Source: Planctomycetota bacterium | GTDB lineage: Bacteria; Planctomycetota; UBA8742; UBA2392 | Direction: 5' to 3' | NCBI GenBank assembly: GCA_016712285.1 | Contig: JADJRK010000001.1 | Span: 2,790,001-2,854,000, forward strand | Length of the DNA stretch: 64,000 nucleotides | The notes under the pieces: generated by a model | The model's input: the letters and a program-made list of their open reading frames with translations, nothing else | What the model was told of the DNA's origin: nothing | Database searches by the model: none | In this document: in pieces, positions 1-6,709 of the stretch | How positions within the stretch are numbered: the first letter of the stretch is position 1 | Layout: each line of letters begins with the position of its first letter | Made by a program: the position numbers and the translations under genes

Positions 1-703
1 GGTGAATGGCCAACGCCTGGCCAAACGATTCTTCTGCCTCTGTGACGCGCCCTTCTACCTTCTGCAACACCGCAAAGGCTGTGAGGGCGCGGCCCTCTTC
101 TAATTCGTCGCCGCTTGCGCGGATGCTTGCAAGCCCTGACTCAAACTCGGAAGCGGCTTCTGCCAGTCGGCCCATTTGCCGCAAGATCGCCGCCACGTCG
201 ACGCGCGCCTTGCCCGCGTTCCGGGGCGAGGCGTGCTCCAGTGCTCTACGCCGCAAGGCCAGCGCCTGCTCCATCGCGCCCATCCGCTCATGCACCGTCG
301 CCGAGCTTCCCAGGCAGGCGCATAGATCGTCGCCAGCGCTGATGGCGGCCAGCGCATCCCAGGCGCGGATGGCCTCCTGGTTCCGGTAATGGCTCATGGC
401 GAAGTCCGCCGCACGGTGAAGGTACAGGGCCGCGACTTGCTGCAGTGCGCTGGTGTCGGCCCCGTCTGCCGTGCCGGCAAGGCGAGCGTGCTCGGCCAGC
501 TCGATGGCCCACGGGTCGATCGGGTGGTGTGCGACACTCTGGCCGTCGCGAATTTCGGCCCGCGGTGGCCGGCCATGCATCGCCTCCATGACGTCGATGG
601 CCAGCTTGTGAAGACTGGCCCGGTGCCCCGGCAATTGCAGCGAGTACGCGGCGTCGCGCACCATCGCATGCTGAAACACGTACGCATCTTCGGCGTGCGC
701 CAT
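1..703 (-). CDS. C-terminal TPR region of ATPase/kinase-type protein (partial, runs off window)
   Basis: An uninterrupted minus-strand reading frame of about 234 codons runs off the left edge. Its first residues (YVFQHAMVRDAAY, then an LPGHRASLH segment) match the segment that follows the nucleotide-binding domain in AAA-type ATPases linked to Ser/Thr kinases or cyclases. The rest is alanine-rich helical repeats typical of TPR, e.g. MEQALALRRRALEHASP. In this frame a TGA lies only about 20 codons upstream of the first ATG (703), inside the end of the neighbouring lipoprotein gene, so the usual kinase/ATPase part is missing. It may be a 5'-truncated gene or a pseudogene. Family assignment is by motif recall; function is not claimed. 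Confidence 0.5.
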   Translation of the reverse strand, partial: MAHAEDAYVFQHAMVRDAAYSLQLPGHRASLHKLAIDVMEAMHGRPPRAEIRDGQSVAHHPIDPWAIELAEHARLAGTADGADTSALQQVAALYLHRAADFAMSHYRNQEAIRAWDALAAISAGDDLCACLGSSATVHERMGAMEQALALRRRALEHASPRNAGKARVDVAAILRQMGRLAEAASEFESGLASIRASGDELEEGRALTAFAVLQKVEGRVTEAEESFGQALAIH

Positions 704-734
704 CGGCGCATGATACGGAAGTTCGCGCGGCTGC

Positions 735-1253
735 TCAGCCCCTTGATACGGATGCGCGCTGGATCAGCTCGTCGTACTTGCGTTTGAGCTCGGTCGGCAA
801 TGGCGCTGTGCCCAAGCGGTTGCTCAGCAGGTTGATCGCGTCCTGGTTGCGGCCCAGTGCGACATACTCGACCGCCATTTCATAGCGCAACCACGCCAGC
901 AACTCATCGTCGCCTTCCACGGCATGATAGCCGCGCTCAAACCAGTCCAGCGCATCCTGGTGCAGGGCCTTGGCCGCCAGCGCCGTGGCAAAGCGGCGCG
1001 CGCCCAATGCACTGCGCGTGCGAGTGCCCCACAGGCTTGACATGAAGCGCAGGTCGCGTTCGTCGCCATCGGCGGCGGTTTTGGCTGCACCTTCGCCGAT
1101 GCTGGCCTGCTCATGGCCAAGGCGGTCGTACAGCCGTGTCAGCTCGGACTGGCGCGACGGTGTCGGCGGCAGCATTTCGTCGGGCGGTTCCTGTGTGCCC
1201 GCGCAGGACGCGAGCAACAGCACAAGAAGCAACATGCCAAGGCTGGTCTTCAC
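735..1253 (-). CDS. Small lipoprotein with TPR-like C-terminus
   Basis: From the GTG at 1253 the product begins MKTSLGMLLLVLLLASC, a classic lipoprotein signal with lipobox LASC, and an AAGGG ribosome site lies about 6 bases upstream. Longer in-frame starts would bury this signal. The mature part of about 155 residues has a Pro-rich linker, then helices with TPR-like spacing (ALAAKALHQDALDWFERGY and AVEYVALGRNQDAINLL). It probably sits at a membrane as a scaffold. It lies 74 bases downstream of a hypothetical gene on the same strand and may be co-transcribed. No enzymatic motif is visible. Confidence 0.75.
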   Translation of the reverse strand: MKTSLGMLLLVLLLASCAGTQEPPDEMLPPTPSRQSELTRLYDRLGHEQASIGEGAAKTAADGDERDLRFMSSLWGTRTRSALGARRFATALAAKALHQDALDWFERGYHAVEGDDELLAWLRYEMAVEYVALGRNQDAINLLSNRLGTAPLPTELKRKYDELIQRASVSRG

Positions 1254-1327
1254 TGGGGCCCTTTTCGAACTCGTTCGCTTGTCATGTTTTACGCACAGAC
1301 GGCGGCAGGAGTCGAACGAAAGTTGCT

Positions 1328-2245
1328 TCACTTTCGTGCCTCGGCTGCGCGCCTTAGTCGCATAAGGTACGCCCAGCGGCAATGGGCATCGAACTGCTGC
1401 ATGTCTTCGAACACGTATTCGCCCGAATCCGCGCCGTGGGCAAGGGCCAGCGCCGCGCCGGGCAGCGTGGCACCCGCCGCCAGCCTGGCCAGCAATGCCA
1501 CCGCCACGTGCAGGTCACGCCCCGGGCTGGCGCTGCGGTCAATGCCCAGCACGCGCGACGCGCTGGTGATGCGCAGCCGCTCATAGGGCTTGGTGAACAC
1601 CAAATCAATCACCGTGCTGATGCGGCCAAAGCCGTCCACCTCAGGGCTTGTGCGCACGGACTTGCGTGTCAATGCAGCCGCGAGCGCGCCGGCGACGTCA
1701 GGCTCCGGCTTGTCAATCTCGGCGCGCAGCGGAAACACGCGGTCGCGGGCTTTTTCCAGTGCCTTGGCGGCGAGGCTGCGGCGGTCTTCGGCTTCGGCCA
1801 GTGCGCTTTCGTCTACTTTTTCGACCAGCGATGCCGCCTGCGCGTCGGCGCCGACCAGCACGCCGCCGCACACCAGCGCCAGGTCAGCCCACGGCCAGGT
1901 CTTGGGCAAGCCGGCACCGGTCAGTGACGGCGTGGACAGGCCTTCGCGATCCAGCGACACCACGGCAACATGCACCGGCTTGGGAATGATCGGCACGGCG
2001 TCATCGGCGATGCTGACGGCTGACACCCCGTGGCCTTTGAGCAGCTCGACGGCGGCGTCGGCCTGCGCTTGCGTCGCGCCTTGCAGCAGGATACCGCGCT
2101 GCAGCCGGCACATGCGCACGGCGTCAGCACGCTGGACACCCAGCGCGCGGGCCAGGTCGTCAGCGTAGCGCCCGGGGTCAAGCCACAACGATTCCAGCAG
2201 CACAACGCTGAAACGCCCGGCTTCACGACTCAAGATCACAGCCAT
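1328..2245 (-). CDS. Hypothetical protein, 305 aa
   Basis: A long ORF with codon use like its neighbours and an ATG at 2245. It has no signal peptide and no membrane segment, so it is probably cytoplasmic. The N-terminus (VILSREAGRFSVVLLESLWLDP, an ALGVQ.ADAVRMCRLQ segment and a GxxVSAVSIADDAVP segment) looks like a small alpha/beta domain. The middle (about 110-200) is an Ala/Glu-rich helical stretch, and the C-terminus contains ERLRITSASRVLGIDRS. I do not recognise the family. It lies upstream of the small lipoprotein gene on the same strand. Confidence 0.7.
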   Translation of the reverse strand: MAVILSREAGRFSVVLLESLWLDPGRYADDLARALGVQRADAVRMCRLQRGILLQGATQAQADAAVELLKGHGVSAVSIADDAVPIIPKPVHVAVVSLDREGLSTPSLTGAGLPKTWPWADLALVCGGVLVGADAQAASLVEKVDESALAEAEDRRSLAAKALEKARDRVFPLRAEIDKPEPDVAGALAAALTRKSVRTSPEVDGFGRISTVIDLVFTKPYERLRITSASRVLGIDRSASPGRDLHVAVALLARLAAGATLPGAALALAHGADSGEYVFEDMQQFDAHCRWAYLMRLRRAAEARK

Positions 2246-2536
2246 GGGGCCACTTTAGCCAGCTGGGTGCTGCGGGCCAGTCGGTCGCTTTGGTGACGCT
2301 TTGCCAAGTACGAGGTGGAAATGCATGGGCCGCCAAGGGGCCAAGCAGCGCCAAGGAATGGCACTGCGAGAAACTGCCTGGTGCTGCCGAGCGCGGACCC
2401 ACTGGATGGATTGAAAACGGAGTAACAGAGTAACGGAGGCATCAAACCCAACGCGCCCGGGCCGAGCCCTCCGTTACTCTGTTCCTCCGTGTGAAAATGC
2501 ATTTGCCAGTCGGAATGGAACACGCCTTCGCTGCTT
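2246..2536. other. Intergenic stretch with a 16-bp perfect inverted repeat
   Basis: No gene is supported here. The arms at 2424-2439 and 2468-2483 (AACAGAGTAACGGAGG and its exact complement) enclose a 28-base GC-rich spacer. It could form a strong hairpin downstream of the thiolase gene, but no T-run follows on the strand that would make it a classic terminator. The style of the sequence suggests a dispersed intergenic repeat. Confidence 0.6.
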
Positions 2537-3715
2537 CTAGCCGCGCACGATGCTCAGCGACGCGCCTAGCCCGCCGCTTACGCATAGGGTTGCTAGGCCT
2601 CGTTTGCTGCCTTTGGCTTTCAGCGCATGGGCTAGTGTGGTGATGATTCGGGCGCCGGTGTTGCCGATCGGGTGGCCTAGCGCGATCGCCCCGCCGTGCA
2701 CGTTCAGGCGCTCGCGCGGGATTTTCAGCTCGCGGTCACAGGCCAGCACCTGCGCGGCAAAGGCCTCGTTCAGCTCGACCAGGTCGTAGTCTTCCATGGC
2801 GAGCTTGAGTTTTTCGTTCAGCTTGCGCGTGGCCGGCACCGGGCCTATGCCCATCACTTTCGGGTCCACGCCCGCGAACGCCCAGCCCTCGATGCGCGCC
2901 AGGGGCGCGTACCCCAGCTTGCTTGCGGTGCCGGCGTGCATGACCAGAAGGGCACTTGCCCCGTCGGTGATGCCGCTGGCGTTGCCCGGCGTGACCGTCC
3001 CGCCATCCATGAACACTGGCTTGAGTCGCGCCATCTCGGCGGGTGTTGAACCCGCGCGCACGGGCTCATCTGCATCGACCTGCACGTCGCCCTTTTTGCC
3101 CTTGATCGTGATCGGGCTGATCTCGGACTTGAACGCCCCCGCCTTGATCGCCGCTTCGGCTTTGTTGTGGCTGTTGGCGGCGAACTCGTCCTGCTCTTCA
3201 CGCGGTATCGAGTACTGCTCGCGCAGGGTTTCGGCTGTGCGCCCCATGAGCTGGTCGGCCAGCGGGCAGTGAAAGCCGTCGCGGTACATCAGGTCAATCA
3301 CCTCAGCATTGCCAAGCCGGTAACCGTCGCGCAGGTTGGCAAGAATGTGTGGCACGTTGCTCATGCTTTCCATGCCGCCGGCGATGCAGATCTCGGCTTC
3401 GCCGGCCATGATCTGCTGGGCCGCCAGCACGACGGCCTTGAGGCCGCTTGCGCAGGCCATGTTGACCGTAGTGGCGAGCGTGGTTTCCGGCAGGCCGCTG
3501 CGGATTGCCACTTGCCGGGCAGGGTTTGGCCCGCAGCCCGCTTGGCGGGCGTGGCCGAAATAGACTTCGTTGACCAGTGCGGGGTCGATGCCGCTTTCGG
3601 CAAGGATGGATTTGACGGCGTGAATGCCAAGCTCGGGCGCGGAAAGTGAAGCGAGGCTGCCGCCGAACTTGCCGATGGGTGTGCGTTTTGCGTGTGTGAT
3701 GACGATGTCGGTCAT
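2537..3715 (-). CDS. Acetyl-CoA C-acetyltransferase (thiolase)
   Basis: A full-length thiolase of 392 residues that condenses or cleaves acetoacetyl-CoA / 3-ketoacyl-CoA in the cytoplasm. The start chosen ([15 protein letters not shown]) has AGGAG five bases upstream; an upstream in-frame ATG adds 13 atypical residues. The nucleophilic cysteine is in [11 protein letters not shown] (about residue 88), the catalytic histidine in [17 protein letters not shown], and the second cysteine in [10 protein letters not shown] near the C-terminus. The family usually has C-x-GGGxG there; this variant is CVSGGLG. It is the biosynthetic/degradative type II class (AtoB/PhaA-like). No fatty-acid or polyhydroxyalkanoate genes adjoin it, so the pathway cannot be assigned from context. 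Confidence 0.95.
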   Translation of the reverse strand: MTDIVITHAKRTPIGKFGGSLASLSAPELGIHAVKSILAESGIDPALVNEVYFGHARQAGCGPNPARQVAIRSGLPETTLATTVNMACASGLKAVVLAAQQIMAGEAEICIAGGMESMSNVPHILANLRDGYRLGNAEVIDLMYRDGFHCPLADQLMGRTAETLREQYSIPREEQDEFAANSHNKAEAAIKAGAFKSEISPITIKGKKGDVQVDADEPVRAGSTPAEMARLKPVFMDGGTVTPGNASGITDGASALLVMHAGTASKLGYAPLARIEGWAFAGVDPKVMGIGPVPATRKLNEKLKLAMEDYDLVELNEAFAAQVLACDRELKIPRERLNVHGGAIALGHPIGNTGARIITTLAHALKAKGSKRGLATLCVSGGLGASLSIVRG

Positions 3716-3823
3716 GGCTGCTCCTGCATGGTAACGCGCAGATTGTGCAGGCAAGTCCGTGCTGTCAACGTGGCATACCGCTCATTGACGGCGGCAAGCT
3801 GTCTGCTACCTTTTCGCCCCGCT

Positions 3824-3899
3824 GGTCAGGTAGCTCAGTTGGTAGAGCAGCGCACTGAAAATGCGCGGGTCGCCGGTTCAAGTCCGGCCCTGACCACCA
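3824..3899 (+). tRNA. tRNA-Phe (GAA)
   Basis: A 76-nt cloverleaf with acceptor stem GGTCAGG/CCTGACC and discriminator A. The CCA end is encoded at 3897-3899. The anticodon stem GCGCA/TGCGC closes a CTGAAAA loop with anticodon GAA at 3857-3859. The T arm GCCGG-TTCAAGT-CCGGC is perfect. Confidence 0.97.
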
Positions 3900-3914
3900 G
3901 ACTTCGCAAGCCCG

Positions 3915-4402
3915 GCCTCGCGGCCGGGCTCGCTTCGTCTGGCAGGCCGCGAACCTTCTGGCCGATGTTTCGCCAGCAATGTCGGATGGACGACGGCGAC
4001 CCGAACCGCAGAAGGTCGCTCGACCGCTTCACTTACGACCGGCGTCGCGGCTTGTCTTTGCACACATCCTACGGATGCCGCACTTGGCGCGACTCGGTCG
4101 CCCGCTACGCGGGCTTTCAATCATTCGCCGCCTCTACCTATGGTTCCGCGCGCCTTCGGCGCTTGTCACCATAGGCTACAGTCGTCCGGCCCGCTCTGCG
4201 GGCCGCTTGCGCCGCCTTGGCGGCGCTACGAGAGTAGCCTGGGGTGACCTAGGCGCGTCGCGCCGAAGGAACCCCAGGTACACGAAAGCAGAATGTCCCA
4301 AGCCCGCGAAGCGGGCGACCGAGGCCCGCGAAAGTGGGCATACAAAGATGTGTGGGATGACAAGGCCTCACGGCCGGGCTCGCTTCGTCTGGCAGGCCGC
4401 GA
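3915..4402 (+). repeat. Pair of ~38-bp direct repeats flanking the palindromic element
   Basis: Positions 3915-3952 and 4365-4402 are identical at all but one base: a CCTC(G/A)CGGCC start, then GGGCTCGCTTCGTCTGGCAG, then GCCGCGA. They sit on either side of the palindromic element at 4051-4365. Between 3953 and 4050 I see nothing gene-like. The arrangement could reflect duplication of a REP-like unit next to the tRNA gene. Confidence 0.7.
4051..4365 (+). repeat. ~310-bp palindromic intergenic element, copy A
   Basis: An inverted copy of 17090-17400. It begins GTCTTTGCACACATC (4054-4068) and ends with a diverged complement, GATGTGTGGGATGAC. Each half carries the same order of sub-palindromes: CCCGCTACGCGGG, a long hairpin bounded by CCTATGGT...ACCATAGG in the left half and CCTGGGG...CCCCAGG in the right half, then a GGCTAC box and a central CGCCGCCTTGGCGGCG stem. 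The whole unit is therefore one large imperfect palindrome made of hairpins. No protein is encoded. It is probably a miniature mobile or REP-derived element. Confidence 0.8.
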
Positions 4403-4462
4403 GATGGCCTACACAGGCCCCATTCGTCCCAAACAGTCCAGCCAACCGCATTTCCATGGAAT

Positions 4463-4478
4463 CGGTAGTTTGCTACGG
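4463..4478 (+). promoter_or_regulatory. Candidate MerR/CueR-type operator upstream of the regulator gene
   Basis: CGGTAGTTTGCTACGG matches 14 of 16 bases with the motif at 4928-4943 in front of the next gene, and lies 23 bases before the regulator's start. It is an imperfect dyad (CGGTA..TACGG) of the kind bound by MerR-family dimers. The -35 and -10 elements are weak here (TGGAAT at 4457 and no good -10), which would suit low-level autoregulation. GGAGG at 4492-4496 is the ribosome site. Confidence 0.5.
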
Positions 4479-4501
4479 TTGTTCCCATTGCGGAGGTCGC
4501 C

Positions 4502-4915
4502 ATGTCGATGACTGTGGGCGCGCTGGCCAAGAAGGCCGGCATCAACCTTGAGACCGTTCGCTTCTACGAAAAGCAGAAGCTGCTGCCTGACCCTGAACGC
4601 ACCAGCGGCGGACACCGGCTTTACTCTGATGCGGATGTGGACCGGCTGCGGTTTATCCAGTCGGCCAAGGCGGTCGGGTTTACGCTGAAAGAGATTCGCG
4701 CGCTGGCCCGCTTTCGTGAAGAAGACCCGGGCGAATCCTGCGACGACGTGATGGAACTCGGCCGACGCAAGCTTGCTGAAATTGAAGTCAAGTTGCGTGA
4801 GTTGCAGACTATCCGCAAAATGCTCGCGGGCTTCATTGCAGCGTGCCCGGAAGACGACCTCGGCCACTGCCAGGTGCTTGCGGGCATCGAGAAGGCCACC
4901 GGCGCAAAGTCCTGA
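4502..4915 (+). CDS. MerR/CueR-family metal-responsive transcriptional regulator
   Basis: A 137-residue MerR-family activator. The winged helix-turn-helix is at about 4-70 (VGALAKKAGINLETVRFYEK and SGGHRLYSDADVDRLRFI), then a long dimerisation helix at about 82-112, then a C-terminal metal loop. Cysteines at 80, 115 and 123 correspond in position to the Cys82/Cys117/Cys126 triad of mercuric MerR. The loop, however, is one residue shorter (C-PEDDLGH-C), which is the CueR-like spacing. Metal specificity is therefore open between Hg(II), Cu(I) and other thiophilic ions. It is followed by an outer-membrane protein and two HMA lipoproteins on the same strand, and a matching operator precedes both it and the next gene. 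GGAGG lies upstream of the start. Confidence 0.93.
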   Translation: MSMTVGALAKKAGINLETVRFYEKQKLLPDPERTSGGHRLYSDADVDRLRFIQSAKAVGFTLKEIRALARFREEDPGESCDDVMELGRRKLAEIEVKLRELQTIRKMLAGFIAACPEDDLGHCQVLAGIEKATGAKS

Positions 4916-4921
4916 ACCCCC

Positions 4922-4952
4922 TTGAACCGGTACCTTGCTACGGGCCTAGGGT
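4922..4952 (+). promoter_or_regulatory. MerR-type promoter with 19-bp spacer and operator
   Basis: TTGAAC (4922-4927) and TAGGGT (4947-4952) are separated by 19 bases, the over-long spacer typical of MerR-activated promoters. The spacer contains CGGTACCTTGCTACGG, nearly identical to the motif upstream of the regulator. The central CCTTGCT is also found, as I recall, in the E. coli copA/CueR promoter. It should drive the outer-membrane protein and the two HMA lipoproteins when metal is bound. Confidence 0.65.
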
Positions 4953-4968
4953 GCACGCGGAGGCTGAC

Positions 4969-5874
4969 GTGAAACTGTTGCTCTGCTGACTGTTCCTGTT
5001 GCTTGCGGCCGTGATGCCGGCAACGCTTTCCGCCCACAACACCCTGTTCGGTGATGCGCCGCGCACGATCTGGCGCAACGGCCTTGAAATCGAAGCCGAC
5101 ACCAAGTGGGAGCTGCACAAGCGCTTCTTTTTGCAGGACTCGAGCATCGGCAACCCCCACGACACGCGCGTGCAGGTCTGGACGTGGAGCTTTGGGTTGA
5201 CCTACGGCATCACGCGCGACTTTTCGATGCGCGTGCACATCCCCGTCGGTTATGCCGTGCGCCGCAGCAAGAACACTGACCTGAATGACCACTACTTCGG
5301 CCTGAAGAACATCGGCGTCGGGTTCAAGTACCGCCTGTACAACGAGCCGCAACCGGGGGGCAGCTTCCAGGGCGGCGTGTTCGTTGACTTTGAGCTGCCG
5401 ACCGCGCAGGACCGCGGGCCGGTCGGGCTGCTGAGCCCGAAGATTTCGTTCGGCGATGAATCTTTACGCGTCAAGGGTGGCGCGACCTGGTCGTTCAGCA
5501 CCACGCGCCACTACTTCTGGATGGATATCGCGGCCAGTGTCGGCACGCTGAGCGACGGGCGCATCAAGGGCCCGAGCATCAACTTTCACCCGGCGTATGC
5601 TGTGCGGGTGTTTGAACTGACCGACTACCGCGAGTTCGACATGATCCTGCTGTTTGAGGGCGACGCCGAGTTCGTCGAGCGCATGTGGTTCAACCGCAAG
5701 CGTGTCGTGCCCTCGGGCTACTACAAGTTTCATGTCAGCTTTGGCATCCAGATGAACATCACCAACTACGTAGAAGTGAAGCTGGGCTACGAGTACCCGA
5801 TTTACCAGTACTACTTCGCGCCAACCTACGTGCATGAAGGCGAAGCCAAGATCAGTTTCAACTACCTGTTCTAG
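4969..5874 (+). CDS. Outer-membrane beta-barrel protein with in-frame TGA in the signal peptide
   Basis: The GTG at 4969 has GGAGG five bases upstream and gives MKLLLC-TGA-LFLLLAAVMPATLSA, a normal-looking signal peptide broken by TGA at 4987-4989. After the predicted cleavage (LSA/HN) come about 275 residues of alternating aromatic/polar strands ending SFNYLF, a terminal-Phe outer-membrane signature. The body resembles the broad 'transporter / MetA-pathway' barrel family. The TGA may be a sequencing error or mutation (TGG would fit), selenocysteine (a bulged hairpin TTGC-GGC-loop-GCC-GCAA lies at 5003-5023, its loop 20 bases after the TGA), or avoided by a downstream TTG at 4999. Promoter context implies metal induction; a role in metal sequestration or efflux is inference. 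Confidence 0.7.
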
Positions 5875-5883
5875 GATCGAGCC

Positions 5884-6336
5884 ATGAGAACACTGACGGT
5901 CATCCTCGCCCTGGCAACTCTGGTACTGGCCGGCTGCAAAAGCCAGTACTGGGTCTGGGCCGAGAAAGACGAGCCGATCATCGCGGCGAATGACACGCCG
6001 GAAAATGCGCCGCCCGTCGAGCCCGCGCCTGACCAGCCGGAGCCCGAACCCGAACCGCAGGCGCCCAAGGAGATCATCTTTGTACTGGGCATCGACGGCA
6101 TGGACTGAGGCCAGTGAGCGACGGGCGTCATGGACGCCTTCCTTGCCCGGTCGGGCATCAAGGATGCAAAAACAGACATCACCAAGGCCGAGGTATACCT
6201 GCTGGCCGAGCCGAACGCAGACCTGACAGCCGCCATGGTCAAGACGATGATGGAAGAGGAATACGGTTATGGCTTCCGTTCGTTCGAGATTGTAAAGGAC
6301 AAGCCGTGGTCGGATTTCGGCGACGCCAAGCGCTAG
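5884..6336 (+). CDS. HMA-domain lipoprotein with U-x-x-U metal site (candidate selenoprotein)
   Basis: An AGGA ribosome site precedes the ATG. Residues 1-18 are a lipoprotein signal ending VLAGC. A Pro/Glu linker (about 40-60) leads to an HMA domain (about 62-140). At the metal-binding loop the frame reads GMD-TGA-GQ-TGA-ATGVMDAF, exactly where HMA domains have GMDCxxC. TGA codons at 6106-6108 and 6115-6117 replace both cysteines and the frame then continues without a break (KDAKTDITKAEVYLLAE) to TAG at 6336, giving 150 residues. Two hairpins follow at bacterial-SECIS distances. The simplest reading is selenocysteine at residues 75 and 78; cysteine insertion by a UGA-reading tRNA is an alternative. 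Other genes here use TGA as stop (e.g. 4913), so global reassignment is unlikely. Probable role: periplasmic capture of Hg(II) or Cu(I). Confidence 0.8.
6124..6163 (+). promoter_or_regulatory. Two hairpins resembling bacterial SECIS elements
   Basis: Hairpin 1: GGCGTC (6124-6129), loop ATG, GACGCC (6133-6138); its loop starts 21 bases after the first TGA. Hairpin 2: CCTTGCCC (6141-6148), loop GGTC, GGGC-ATC-AAGG (6153-6163), 8 base pairs with a 3-base bulge; its loop starts 31 bases after the second TGA. Bacterial SECIS elements have a small apical loop with G in the first positions, roughly 16-37 bases downstream of UGA. Hairpin 2 fits this well and hairpin 1 less cleanly. Both lie in coding sequence, as expected for bacteria. 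Confidence 0.5.
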
Positions 6337-6358
6337 GCATCGTGTCAGGAGACATGCC

Positions 6359-6709
6359 ATGAACAAGCTGATTGCCGCCAGTTTGCTTGTGTTCGCGCTT
6401 GCCGCATGCGGTGACGCGACCGAGCAGACCCAGCCCGACGCGGCCAATCCGATTGAGCAACCGAAGCCGGAGGCACACGCCATGAACTACGAGATGTCGA
6501 TCGAGGGCATGATGTGCGGCAACTGTGTCGCCAGCGTGAAGAAGACGCTTGAGGCACAGCCCGGCGTCGCCAGCGCCGACGTGAACCTGGAAAAGAAACT
6601 GGCCACGATCCACGTAAAGCCCGGCGCGAGTTTCAATATGGCCGCAGCCACGGCCGCCGTGAACAAGGATTTCGAAGTGAAGTCCTGCGCCCCGGTCGCG
6701 ACGCACTAG
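6359..6709 (+). CDS. HMA-domain (MerP-like) lipoprotein with CxxC
   Basis: A 116-residue protein: lipoprotein signal (lipobox LAAC, Cys17), Pro/Glu linker to about 41, then an HMA fold with the metal site GMMCGNCVASV (Cys53 and Cys56). It would bind a thiophilic metal ion (Cu(I), Hg(II) or similar) at the outer face of a membrane. AGGAG lies six bases before ATG, and the gap after the U-x-x-U paralogue is 22 bases, so the two are co-transcribed. An additional Cys is in VKSCAPV at the C-terminus. Its stop codon overlaps the convergent surE stop in a CTAG palindrome (6706-6709). Confidence 0.93.
   Translation: MNKLIAASLLVFALAACGDATEQTQPDAANPIEQPKPEAHAMNYEMSIEGMMCGNCVASVKKTLEAQPGVASADVNLEKKLATIHVKPGASFNMAAATAAVNKDFEVKSCAPVATH

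Noticed and set aside
735..1382. Longer start (215 residues) for the small lipoprotein
   Set aside because: It would bury the lipoprotein signal behind 43 basic residues and overlap the preceding gene; the GTG at 1253 has a good ribosome site.
3835..4551. Overlapping long ORFs on both strands over the tRNA-Phe and palindromic element
   Set aside because: They read through the tRNA and hairpin repeats, have no family resemblance, and mirror ORFs over the inverted copy at 17 kb; they are artefacts of GC-rich palindromes.
6130..6336. Stand-alone 68-residue ORF starting MDAFLARSG
   Set aside because: It is the C-terminal half of the HMA domain of the U-x-x-U protein, in the same frame as the upstream lipoprotein; it has no ribosome site of its own and no fold by itself.
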